22,396 bases of DNA, taken from the IMG/VR virus record IMGVR_UViG_3300044729_000812, positions 1 through 22,396 of that record. One strand, written 5' to 3'. This DNA comes from a virus. The notes beneath the pieces were generated by a model. It searched no databases and was not told the DNA's origin. It worked only from the letters and a program-made list of their open reading frames with translations. Below, piece after piece: positions 1 to 7,590 of this stretch. The first letter of the stretch is position 1. Every line of letters begins with the position of its first letter. The translations under genes and the position numbers were made by a program.

Positions 1-122
1 TCTTTGGGTTTCTCATCCCAAGGAGCCGGTTTGCTGAGAACGCGAGCAACCGCCGGATCATATTTGCCCGGTCGTTGCAGACGCTTCAGGAGGCGATCAA
101 AGTTTTCAGGGCTGAGCTTCAT
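1..122 (-). CDS. Small hypothetical protein, 5' part only
   Basis: An open frame begins at an ATG at 122 and runs off the left edge, giving at least 40 residues. It starts MKLSPENFDRLLKRLQ and continues through RPGKYDPAVARVL. The visible part looks like a soluble, charged helical protein, with no signal peptide or membrane segment. The start lies 12 nt after the stop of the preceding small gene, in the same orientation, so it is probably the last visible member of the small-gene cluster behind the tail fibre. No strong Shine-Dalgarno sequence is present, so translation may depend on the upstream gene. I do not recognise the family and assign no function. Confidence 0.55.
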   Translation of the reverse strand, partial: MKLSPENFDRLLKRLQRPGKYDPAVARVLSKPAPWDEKPK

Positions 123-134
123 TAGTGGGAATGA

Positions 135-386
135 CTACTGGGCTGAAAAACCAATAACCGTCCTGGCAATGTCCAGAAAGGTTTCGGGACTGACGTGGTT
201 CCAGTTGTTTTCTTCAGCTAGTTTCAGCAGCTCTTCATCTGTCGGCCGCTGCGGCTCGGGCTGGGCTAGGGCGGCTCGGGCTTTGGTCGCCAACGCATAA
301 GTTTCGCGGCGATCATCCATTAGGAGCTGGCGGTAATGATCAAGCTCGTCAGCCATGCAGGCGCACAGCTCTCGAAAGTCAGTCAT
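135..386 (-). CDS. Small hypothetical protein, cyanophage-like accessory family
   Basis: An 83-residue acidic protein starting MTDFRELCACMADELDHY. The first half is a helical segment rich in Leu, Asp and Arg, followed by a turn with the motif AQPEPQRPTDEELLKLAEEN. I recall this 'QPEP..PTDEEL' arrangement from small proteins of unknown function in cyanobacteria and their phages; this is recollection, not a search. The ATG at 386 overlaps the stop of the tiny membrane peptide as ATGA, which favours it over the in-frame TTG at 398. It lies between the 25-residue peptide and the partial gene at the window edge, in one small-gene cluster. There is no signal peptide, membrane segment or catalytic motif. 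Confidence 0.6.
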   Translation of the reverse strand: MTDFRELCACMADELDHYRQLLMDDRRETYALATKARAALAQPEPQRPTDEELLKLAEENNWNHVSPETFLDIARTVIGFSAQ

Positions 387-460
387 TTGAAGTGCCAATC
401 AACGATAATGATGAAAATAATCAAGACGGCAGAAAGTACCGTGGACTGGTAATCAGTCAT
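383..460 (-). CDS. 25-residue single-membrane-segment peptide
   Basis: A very short frame starts at ATG 460 and stops at TGA 383-385. The peptide begins MTDYQSTVLSAV, continues with the hydrophobic run LIIFIIIV and ends DWHFK, so about 13 central residues form a plausible membrane helix with a polar N-terminus and an aromatic/basic C-terminus. Its ATG lies inside the last codons of the 111-residue gene (GATGACTGA), and its stop overlaps the next ATG as ATGA. It is thus stitched into the operon at both ends, which supports real translation by coupling. Possible roles are a small membrane peptide aiding lysis or host takeover; nothing shows which. It is shorter than typical holins, so I do not call it one. 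Confidence 0.5.
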   Translation of the reverse strand: MTDYQSTVLSAVLIIFIIIVDWHFK

Positions 461-788
461 CAAGTTGCTCCAGTGCGCGGCGGACAATCGTCCAGTCGTC
501 TTGGGTTTCGGTTCCGGCCATCATGCGGTTGTGTGCGTCTAACGCCTGCTCCTTCAAGCTCGGCGGTTTGGGGCGGCGGGCAGTGCGGAGTTTCTCACTC
601 CAGAATCCGTCATTCAAATTATCCAACACCTCACAGCACGCCTTCAGCTCCTGGTCGGCGCCCCATTGGGCAGCGCGGACAGCAACCCAGTTAATTGGGC
701 CACATGGGTCTTGTTTGGCTTGGTCGTACCACTGCTGCACCAGCTCTGGCGGTGGGGCAATGGGATGCCTGTAGTCTTCTTGGGTCAT
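453..788 (-). CDS. Small hypothetical protein, cyanobacterial/cyanophage family
   Basis: A 111-residue soluble protein starting MTQEDYRHPIAPPPELVQQW. Later motifs are AVRAAQWGADQELKACCEVL, RTARRPKPPSLKEQALDA and a C-terminal TIVRRALEQL. The combination 'HPI.PPPELVQQW', 'A..GAD.EL.ACCE' and 'RRPKPPSLKEQAL' is one I associate with small proteins of unknown function in cyanobacteria and cyanophages; this is from memory. It has no membrane segment or catalytic motif. It is the first gene after the tail fibre, across a gap of 93 nt containing a stem-loop, and its end overlaps the tiny membrane peptide gene. Function unknown; it is probably an accessory rather than a virion protein. Confidence 0.7.
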   Translation of the reverse strand: MTQEDYRHPIAPPPELVQQWYDQAKQDPCGPINWVAVRAAQWGADQELKACCEVLDNLNDGFWSEKLRTARRPKPPSLKEQALDAHNRMMAGTETQDDWTIVRRALEQLDD

Positions 789-810
789 GGTTTCTAGGGA
801 ACTGTGGCCG

Positions 811-838
811 GGGGCAGGAGCCGCAAACTCGCTGCCCC
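811..838 (-). other. Stem-loop between tail fibre and accessory genes
   Basis: GGGGCAG at 811-817 pairs with CTGCCCC at 832-838. An inner GAG/CTC pairing extends the stem across a one-base bulge and leaves a seven-base loop. It sits in the 93-nt gap after the fibre gene. On the coding strand no U-run follows, so it is not a clear intrinsic terminator. It may be an attenuator or an RNA-stability hairpin at the end of the structural operon. Confidence 0.35.
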
Positions 839-881
839 ACCACTATAAAGCTGGGCTGGCTATCTGCGTTAGTGAGTAGGA

Positions 882-2441
882 CTACTGGGCTTTGAGAGCT
901 GCTACCTCAGCTTCCAGGGTTTCGATGCGGAGCTGCGCTTCCTGGAGAGCTTTGATTGCCATCCACATCATCTGCTGCTCTTTGACACCAAGACGCTCCT
1001 CTTGGGCAGGCTCTGTCTCGGTGGCTTCCTTGGCTTCTTGAAAGACCGTGATCACTTCCGGGCAGCTTTCGGCAACCTGCTGGGCGATGACGCCCAAGTT
1101 CAGGTCAGCATCGTCGGACTGGTCTTTGTAGCGGAAATTGACGATTTCCCAATCTTTCAGGCAGTCCCATGTGCCAGTGGCGAGGCTGATGTCTTTCTTG
1201 GTATTGATGTCCGAGAGGTTAACGTCGTTGGCGCTGTAGTTGGCAAGGCCGCCGTTAGATCTAATAGATGCTCTTAATGCTGATGAATCAGCACAATATA
1301 AAAACTCTGATCCAGTATTATTGGCGGCTGTGCTATAGCGAATAAACAATCCGATGGGCGTTGCATTTGTATTTGTTATTGCAGCGGAAAAGTCTGCTCC
1401 TGTTGCAGTAACTTGAAACATTGTACTGGCACTAGTGCCAGCAATATTCGCCGTGCTGTTGATCCAGACTTGTCCGTTTTCCTTAATCCTCATCCGCTCC
1501 GTCGGGCTGCTCGCTCCGTCGGCGGTAGTGGAGAACACTAGGCGGCCTGGTTTATCCGCCGCTCCAGTGGCCGCATCTGCCACACAATCGATAGTCCCGT
1601 AGAAGGTGCTCGCAGTCGTGTCTTTGAATCGAATAGTTCCGATTGTTGTACCGCTGGCAGGAGACGCACTGTCAAATTGAATGTCAACTGCGCCAGCCCC
1701 GCCACCGCTATTTCCTTGAACCAAAAGTCTTGCTACGTCAGAAGTCGAAGACGTGCCAACTAACAGGCGTCCTGACCCATCAAGTCGAGCTGCTTCGCCG
1801 CCACCAATAAGCCAACGGTGCGCGTTGCCCGTTGAAGAATACGTAGCGTCGTAAGTAACGCCTGACGATTCCTGGGTAATCTGTAAGCGCCGATTAATTC
1901 CTGAGCTGATCTCATAAATTTGTAAACCTACGCCCTGACTACCTTGGATGTCTAATGCGTAGGCGGGACTAGTAGTGCCAATCCCTACCGCTTCTGCTGA
2001 CGCATCAACAAAGAAAAGCGAAGAGTTTGTATCGCCTTCAATGCGGAAGTCGTAATTAGCACCGCCATCGTTAAACACCACCTCGCTGGTCCCCCATTCG
2101 ACGCGCTCGACGCCGTTGGTTGCAATTGCAAGCTGATCAGCGCTTGGGCTATAGATGCCCGTATTCAGGTCCGACGCGAACGCCAAGCCAGGGGCCGAGA
2201 CCGTGCCTGCCTCAATGGTTAGCGTGCCATCCAGCTCTCTCAGCGTGATCCAAGCGTTGTTCGCAGCATTACGGAGCTTCAACAGCCCGGTGCTGGTATC
2301 AGCCCACCACTGGTAGGCATACATGGTTGCTGGCTCTGTCGCGCCGCTGTTCTGGCTGACGATGGCGGCCAGTGCGTTGTTCAGGTCAGAGCGGACAGCA
2401 GCACCAGTGCCGTTCGCGATGACGTAATCGTGTTGAGCCAC
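882..2441 (-). CDS. Tail fibre with C-terminal S74 intramolecular chaperone
   Basis: A 519-residue fibre starting at a GTG (2441), 28 nt after the gpJ stop. The N-terminal region (about 1-130) has repeated short beta motifs such as LNTGIYSPSADQLAIATNG, a pattern common in phage fibres and likely the virion-binding part. The middle (about 130-400) is a Ser/Thr/Gly-rich beta shaft. The last ~115 residues match the endosialidase-type chaperone family (Peptidase S74): SDINTKKDIS with the Ser and Lys of the cleavage site, then LGVIAQQVAE, then a C-terminal coiled coil (AIKALQEAQLRIETLEAEVA). In that family the chaperone drives trimer folding and then cuts itself off before the conserved Ser. The protein probably binds the host surface together with gpJ. 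Confidence 0.9.
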   Translation of the reverse strand: MAQHDYVIANGTGAAVRSDLNNALAAIVSQNSGATEPATMYAYQWWADTSTGLLKLRNAANNAWITLRELDGTLTIEAGTVSAPGLAFASDLNTGIYSPSADQLAIATNGVERVEWGTSEVVFNDGGANYDFRIEGDTNSSLFFVDASAEAVGIGTTSPAYALDIQGSQGVGLQIYEISSGINRRLQITQESSGVTYDATYSSTGNAHRWLIGGGEAARLDGSGRLLVGTSSTSDVARLLVQGNSGGGAGAVDIQFDSASPASGTTIGTIRFKDTTASTFYGTIDCVADAATGAADKPGRLVFSTTADGASSPTERMRIKENGQVWINSTANIAGTSASTMFQVTATGADFSAAITNTNATPIGLFIRYSTAANNTGSEFLYCADSSALRASIRSNGGLANYSANDVNLSDINTKKDISLATGTWDCLKDWEIVNFRYKDQSDDADLNLGVIAQQVAESCPEVITVFQEAKEATETEPAQEERLGVKEQQMMWMAIKALQEAQLRIETLEAEVAALKAQ

Positions 2442-2469
2442 AACTTACAAGACAGGCAGTGTCTACACT

Positions 2470-5400
2470 TTAAACGCCCTTGCCAAATCCGACTGCACTC
2501 CACAGGAAGTTCCTGTCAACTGCGGTGCCACTACTGTTCCTGAAGGTGACATCAAAGCCTGTGCTGGTCACGTTGGTGACGTTGAAGTAGTCACCTGTTG
2601 CAAGGTTCTGGGCCACAATGCCGACGCTGGGCAGGTAAGCATTGATGCCGCCGAGGCTGGCAGTGCCGGTAAAGAACGCTTTGTCAAACGTGATGGACTT
2701 GGTGCCTGCCGTACTGGCGACCGCTCCAACCGATTGCTCAGTCCTGCGCTGGAACGTTGCCTCATAGCCCAGTTCATCAATCAAGATGTTCTCTGCTGGG
2801 TCATTGCTAGTCAGCTCTGCCTTGAACTGGAAGCCACGGCCAAGGAAAGTGCCATTGACGAACTCCTGCCAGCTTGTCCAGGTTGGCGTGCCGCTTGGGT
2901 TGTCGCTGGTACGCCGCAGGTACAGCTTGCTATTGACCGAATCGACCACACCGCCGTCCCAATCAGACCAGTCATCAACCAAGCCATTACGGCTGTCGAT
3001 CAGGTCGCTAGGGAAAAATCCGCGAGTGACAAAGAACCTAGTCAGGTCAACCGAATACGAAGCGCCGAGGTCCAAGGTTGCATTGAACTCATAAGTGCCT
3101 GTCCCAACCGTGTCACCGATGAAGTCCATCACCGGCAGCAGGTCAAAGTCCACCACGTCATCAATCTCTTCATCCCCGTCAAGGGTGAGGGCGTCATAGT
3201 CCTCGTTGTAGAACACGTCCGTCTTGTTGCCCTGGAATGGCGGCACATCCGCATCCTCACGCCTTGACTGCACCAGCAGCCGTCCAAGCGCATCAGGAAA
3301 GTCAACGATGACACTGGTTTCTGCTGCAGACTGTCGGCCGCCGTCATCCTCAAACTTGACCAGGATTTCACCCTCGACCAGCGGCACAATTGCTTCGGTG
3401 TTGTGGCCTGCAATAGCAGGGATCAAGTCAACGCTGTTGCTCCATGTGCCAGTGCCATTCGTAAGGTTGGTGTGCCTGATGTGAACACGGCCAGCCACCT
3501 TCACGTCTAGGTCAACCGTTGCATCCCACCGCAGGCGGGCGCTGTTAGCGCTAATGGCCTCAATCGTCAGGTTCTGAACGTTGCCGGGAGATGCCGTCTT
3601 GCCGATCAGCGCAAACTGTGCCGTTGCGGTGGAGCTGATCCGTCCGGTAAGGCCAATGCTGACGATTTGTACGTACAGCGTGCCAGCACGCAACCCAGTC
3701 AGCCGGATCGACGGTGATGTCGTCTCCAGTTGCCGCCAATTGTCATTGTCAATTTTGTACTGCAACCGATAGTTGACCGCCTTGATGGCGCGGTTGGCAA
3801 CAATCCTGACGGTTGGCTCAATCCAGCTCAGCTCAAAAGCAGTAAGCACGTTGGAGCCGTCAACGTACAGGTGCTCAGTGCCATCAATGCTGCTCGGCGG
3901 ATCAGGTGCAGGTTCAACGATTGGTTCCTGCGGGATGGTGTTCGGATCGGTCAGGCCGCCATCGCCTACATCACGGAACGACAGCTTTAGGTCCGATTCA
4001 ATCGCGGCATAGATGCTGGCGTTATATGACAGCGCCGTGATGCCGTAGATGCCATCTTCACCCTCGGCAACCGTGATGACACGGAACTGCTGCGTTTGCG
4101 TGCCGGTGCTTTGGATAATCCAAATGCTCTGCGGATTAGGAGATTCGCTGAATGCACTGCTAACTGTCACCACACTGCCCGCTAAACCGCTGATGCTGCG
4201 CGTTTCGACCAAGCCCGTAGGCAGCAGCACGCTGATGGTTGGGCTTCCTCCCAAGGTGGGAGCAGAATCAAGCGTTACGGTCGTCGTCGTTGCTGCGCTG
4301 ATCCTGCCGCCCTGCCTGCTACCAGCCTTCATCGGGTCGGCAATGTCAATCACCATTCCAGGCCGCAGGACGATGCCACTATCAAGCGACACCGAAAATG
4401 TGACGGTCTCGGTCAGGTTCTGCTCTGACAGCAACGCCCACTTGCCCAAGCGGTGCGCCTGGCCCTGCGAGTAGCAGCCAATGGCCTTGATGTCCTTATT
4501 GATGATGCCGTATTTAGCAACCGCATCTGCCAGCTCGACATATTCATAGGTGACCTCACCAAGCTGCTGGTAGGTCTGGTATGCAACCGTTGCGGTGGTG
4601 TGCCGTGCCTTCTGTGCGCTGCCGCTGTAGCTGAACAGCCCATCAACGACATTGGCAGGTGTCAACAGGTACTGCGGATCTGCAGGCTTGTCCTGCAACA
4701 CCACCATCGACCCGGCGCCGTAGTAGGCAATGCCACGAAACAGGGCGACAAACTCTTGGATGACGTTGTAGACCTCATCACGGCTGTTGATCAGCATGTT
4801 GCAACTGAACCGTGGCTCCTGACCGCCGCGTCCGTTGCTCACAAGCGTGTTGCAGTATTGGCTGATGGCGAAAAAGTCGTAGCGGTCCAGGCTGCTGGCT
4901 GGAATGCCTGCGCCGTACCGCGTACTGGTCATCAAGTCCCACAAGCACCAAGCTGGGTCTGCGCACCATGTAGCAGCGCCAAACGTGCCGTCCCAGACGC
5001 CTGAGTAGGTAACGCGCCCTGGGTAGGTCGTCGTATCAACGGTGGCGTTGCTGGGTAGCTGCACCTTGATGCCACGCACCAGATACTTACGCGCTGGCAC
5101 CGTGTCAAACTGCCGCGAGTCAAACCGCAGGAAAGTCAGTGCGCTATTGGGATAACGCAGCTTTTCGTCAATGATCTCGGTGTAGCTGCTGAAGTAAGTG
5201 CGGTTTTGCCTGCGGGCGCTGGTCTCATCAGCACTGTTGCGGACAACGCGGATATCAACAGGGAACGCACCCGACAGGCTGACTATATAGTCACGCTGAT
5301 AGCTATTGGTGGTCTTGCCGCTGATGGTGTCATCAAATAGTTTGGTAAAGCCGCCACCGTTGTATTGGATGTAAACGCCAATGCTGACGCTATGGCCGAT

Positions 5401-6279
5401 GATGTCGCCGTCGTCTTCAATGATCTGCAGCGCCGGTAGCTGCACCGTGACGCGCACACGGTCAACATCAGTATCCGTGACGGTACGGGTTACAGATGCA
5501 GCATTGGTGACCTCAACGTTGACGGATTTTTCAGACTGCGTGCCTTCAGTGTTAGGGATGTATGCCTGATTCTGCGTTCCGTTGCGGGTGACAACGGTGT
5601 AGCCAGTGAAGTTATCAATGCCGCTGCTGCTTTGAATCGGTGTGCCGTCCAGGTAGATGCCCTTAACGCCGTTCTCAATGCCTTGGATTTCGCCTTCGCT
5701 GATCAAGTCAAGAACACTGCCGTATTGGACCGATTGCAGCGAGTCATCGGCCTCCGTTGGTACATGCGTCGTGCCGCCACCACCTTTGCCACCGCCACCA
5801 CCGCCACCGCCTGCACCAGCGATCGTGGCGCCAAGGCCAGCGTTGTGGACGCGAATGTTGCCCGCAATGAAGGTGTGCTGGCCTTCAACGGTCAGGTTGT
5901 AAACCGTGCCAGGCTCTAGCGGTTGCTTGCCGATGATGGGCCGCAGGTGCCCTAAGCCGTCAATCAGGCAGTCATCAGGCCCCAGCGTGTCAATGCAAAC
6001 AAACGCATTGAACTGGTTGAGTACCCAGTGATTAGGCGTTGCATCAAGGTGTTTGCCACCCCAGTAGCTGTAACGGGTGATCGGTTCGCTGTCGTGGACA
6101 TGCAGCTTGAGGATCTTGGCAGGCAGGATCTGCCCTTGATCGTCAAAGCTCAGAACGATGTCACCGGGCTTCAGCTCATCAATGCGGCACTGCCCGCCAG
6201 GGATATCGACAAGCGTGTATCCAGGGAAGCAGCCACCACCGCCACCACCACCACCGCCAGCACCTTGGATCTGTGTCAT
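2470..6279 (-). CDS. J: Tail tip host-specificity protein gpJ with N-terminal Hint (intein-like) domain
   Basis: This 1269-residue protein is the lambda gpJ homologue that closes the tail tip and contacts the receptor. Motifs shared with lambda J include VLDLISEGEIQGIENGVKG, SGVWDGTFG, AWCLWDLMTSTRYGAG, GQAHRLGKWALL and EDGIYGITAL. The middle (about 770-980) looks like fibronectin type III repeats, and the last ~85 residues resemble an H-type lectin-like beta domain. Unlike lambda J, it has about 165 extra N-terminal residues: nine Gly, then a Hint domain (17-146) with CFPGYTLV, TPNHWVL and IRVHN motifs, then a second Gly-rich tract to 169. The lambda-like part begins near KGGGGTTHVPTEADDSL, comparable to lambda KGHTPREAKDNL. 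The start at 6279 overlaps the gpI stop as ATGA. Confidence 0.95.
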   Translation of the reverse strand: MTQIQGAGGGGGGGGGCFPGYTLVDIPGGQCRIDELKPGDIVLSFDDQGQILPAKILKLHVHDSEPITRYSYWGGKHLDATPNHWVLNQFNAFVCIDTLGPDDCLIDGLGHLRPIIGKQPLEPGTVYNLTVEGQHTFIAGNIRVHNAGLGATIAGAGGGGGGGGKGGGGTTHVPTEADDSLQSVQYGSVLDLISEGEIQGIENGVKGIYLDGTPIQSSSGIDNFTGYTVVTRNGTQNQAYIPNTEGTQSEKSVNVEVTNAASVTRTVTDTDVDRVRVTVQLPALQIIEDDGDIIGHSVSIGVYIQYNGGGFTKLFDDTISGKTTNSYQRDYIVSLSGAFPVDIRVVRNSADETSARRQNRTYFSSYTEIIDEKLRYPNSALTFLRFDSRQFDTVPARKYLVRGIKVQLPSNATVDTTTYPGRVTYSGVWDGTFGAATWCADPAWCLWDLMTSTRYGAGIPASSLDRYDFFAISQYCNTLVSNGRGGQEPRFSCNMLINSRDEVYNVIQEFVALFRGIAYYGAGSMVVLQDKPADPQYLLTPANVVDGLFSYSGSAQKARHTTATVAYQTYQQLGEVTYEYVELADAVAKYGIINKDIKAIGCYSQGQAHRLGKWALLSEQNLTETVTFSVSLDSGIVLRPGMVIDIADPMKAGSRQGGRISAATTTTVTLDSAPTLGGSPTISVLLPTGLVETRSISGLAGSVVTVSSAFSESPNPQSIWIIQSTGTQTQQFRVITVAEGEDGIYGITALSYNASIYAAIESDLKLSFRDVGDGGLTDPNTIPQEPIVEPAPDPPSSIDGTEHLYVDGSNVLTAFELSWIEPTVRIVANRAIKAVNYRLQYKIDNDNWRQLETTSPSIRLTGLRAGTLYVQIVSIGLTGRISSTATAQFALIGKTASPGNVQNLTIEAISANSARLRWDATVDLDVKVAGRVHIRHTNLTNGTGTWSNSVDLIPAIAGHNTEAIVPLVEGEILVKFEDDGGRQSAAETSVIVDFPDALGRLLVQSRREDADVPPFQGNKTDVFYNEDYDALTLDGDEEIDDVVDFDLLPVMDFIGDTVGTGTYEFNATLDLGASYSVDLTRFFVTRGFFPSDLIDSRNGLVDDWSDWDGGVVDSVNSKLYLRRTSDNPSGTPTWTSWQEFVNGTFLGRGFQFKAELTSNDPAENILIDELGYEATFQRRTEQSVGAVASTAGTKSITFDKAFFTGTASLGGINAYLPSVGIVAQNLATGDYFNVTNVTSTGFDVTFRNSSGTAVDRNFLWSAVGFGKGV
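5842..6231 (-). other. Hint domain (intein-like, BIL-type) inside gpJ
   Basis: This is the coding stretch for gpJ residues 17-146. Block A is C17-F-P-G-Y-T; the TxxH block is T81-P-N-H84; the C-terminal block is YNLTVEGQHTFIAGN ending H145-N146. These are the residues that perform the N-S shift and Asn cyclisation in inteins. At ~130 residues there is no room for a homing endonuclease. The residue after Asn146 is Ala, not Cys, Ser or Thr, so standard splicing should not complete. That pattern is typical of bacterial intein-like (BIL) domains, which mainly cleave. Cleavage would release a 16-residue leader and the Hint domain, leaving gpJ starting AGLGATIAG. The activity is inferred. Confidence 0.88.
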
Positions 6280-6890
6280 CTCAGTTGATCAACGTCAAGG
6301 CCAGCGCTTAGGACTGCTGAGCCAGCAAAGACCCGACCATAAGCAATCGGAACCGGCAATCCCTGCTGGCTGGTGTTGTTGATGCCGCTGAAGCTGAAGC
6401 TCTCAAGCCTGGCTGCTTCCTTGCCGCGCACTAACGGCGAGATGTTGGGTTGCGGCGAAATCATCTGCGCGATACCACCAAGCACCAAGCTGGCGCCGAT
6501 CGTACCCAGCACGCTGCTAACAGAAAGCGGGGCTGCCAACCCGAGCAGGCCAATGGTTGCGCCACCCGTCACCAATGCCAGTGCCACAAGGCCAATCCCT
6601 GCAAAGATCTGCCCGACACCTTGACCAGCACCTGCGATCACCGGGGCAATGCTGAACACCTCACGCTCTGACCAAGGCAGGCAGACCAGCTCTGCATTTT
6701 CTGGCCCGATGCGCTCCTTGCCAACCGTGACGCGATAACCCCAATCGCTTTTAATGAGCCACTGCTCAAGATCAGGAAAATTGACACACAACGCCTTAAT
6801 TGCTTGCGCTGGTGTGTCTACTTCAAACTCGAAACGGCAGCGGCCACCTAGGAACTTGCGGAGGGCGCCGTAGACCTTAACGACTTTCAT
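6276..6890 (-). CDS. I: Tail tip assembly protein gpI
   Basis: A 204-residue protein matching lambda gpI (223 residues). The N-terminal ~90 residues form a ubiquitin-like beta-grasp domain (MKVVKVYGALRKFLGGRCRF, PAQAIKALCVNFPDL). A long Gly/Ala-rich hydrophobic segment follows (VGQIFAGIGLVALALVTGGA onward, about 110-160). The conserved C-terminus is INNTSQQGLPVPIAYGRV followed by a short tail. In lambda, gpI acts with K, L and J to build the tail tip but is not reported as abundant in mature virions. The start overlaps the end of gpK by 14 nt, and its stop overlaps the gpJ start, which suggests coupled translation of K, I and J. Confidence 0.92.
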   Translation of the reverse strand: MKVVKVYGALRKFLGGRCRFEFEVDTPAQAIKALCVNFPDLEQWLIKSDWGYRVTVGKERIGPENAELVCLPWSEREVFSIAPVIAGAGQGVGQIFAGIGLVALALVTGGATIGLLGLAAPLSVSSVLGTIGASLVLGGIAQMISPQPNISPLVRGKEAARLESFSFSGINNTSQQGLPVPIAYGRVFAGSAVLSAGLDVDQLR

Positions 6891-7590
6891 GCCGCAGGAC
6901 CATGGCAGTGCTCTTTACATAGTAGCCGCCGTACACGTCCCGACTAGATAGCCGCCCCTGCACATGATGCAAAATCTGCTGATCGCCAAGGTAGATCGCG
7001 CCGTGATTAGGCAGGTCAGCGCCAAGCTGCATCAGGATCGCGTCGCCGTACTGCAACTCATCAAACGGCACACGCCGGAAGCCTTGGGACTTGTACCCAT
7101 CGACGTACAGGTTTTCACCACGCTCCCAGAAACCATCACGCCTCGGGAAGTCAGCCAGCTCCAAACCCCATTCACGCTGATACCAATCACGGCACAGGCT
7201 GTAGCAATCCACCACGCCAAAGACAAACTCACGCCCGACATATGGCAGCTCAAAGTCAGACGGCTCGCACTGGCCCCATTCCTCAGTCTTGGGGTTGACG
7301 ATCACCCATGGCAGGCCGCTGCTATTGCAACCGATACGGTCCGCATCTGACGGCTCAGGCTTGGTAACAGGATGGCTGTGAACGATCGCCACGACCTCGC
7401 CCAAATCTTCAGCCGCTGCATAGTCAGCAGGGTCCAACACGAAGTGCTCATCAGGCGTTGCGGCGATGTTGCTGCAGGCGTAAAACCGCTTCCGGCCTTT
7501 AACCACATGGACAACCCCGCACATTTCCTTGGGGTCGCATGCCTGCGCGTAGGCGAGGATCTCGGTTTGCAACGTTGTGCCTAGCTTCAT
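6877..7590 (-). CDS. K: Tail tip peptidase gpK: JAMM plus NlpC/P60 domains
   Basis: A 237-residue lambda gpK homologue. The N-terminal half is a JAB/JAMM metallopeptidase-like domain with the full zinc motif H71-S-H73 followed seven residues later by S81-x-x-D84 (HxHx7SxxD). The C-terminal half is an NlpC/P60 cysteine peptidase with candidate nucleophile C129 in VVDCYSLCRDW and the His in PNHGAIYLGD (H196). H208 follows in LHHV. NlpC/P60 enzymes cut peptidoglycan stem peptides, so the protein may open the wall during DNA entry while also serving tail tip assembly. Both active sites look intact. The ATGA overlap with gpL and the 14-nt overlap with gpI place it in the L-K-I-J tip cluster. Confidence 0.93.
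   Translation of the reverse strand: MKLGTTLQTEILAYAQACDPKEMCGVVHVVKGRKRFYACSNIAATPDEHFVLDPADYAAAEDLGEVVAIVHSHPVTKPEPSDADRIGCNSSGLPWVIVNPKTEEWGQCEPSDFELPYVGREFVFGVVDCYSLCRDWYQREWGLELADFPRRDGFWERGENLYVDGYKSQGFRRVPFDELQYGDAILMQLGADLPNHGAIYLGDQQILHHVQGRLSSRDVYGGYYVKSTAMVLRHESR

Noticed and set aside
2450-2464. AGACA/TGTCT inverted repeat between gpJ and the fibre gene
   Set aside because: The stem is only 5 bp, AT-containing and without a U-run; it is too weak to call a terminator.
2734-3267. A 177-codon plus-strand open frame within gpJ
   Set aside because: It is antisense to a clear gpJ region, with no recognisable domain or ribosome site. It is explained by codon bias on the coding strand.
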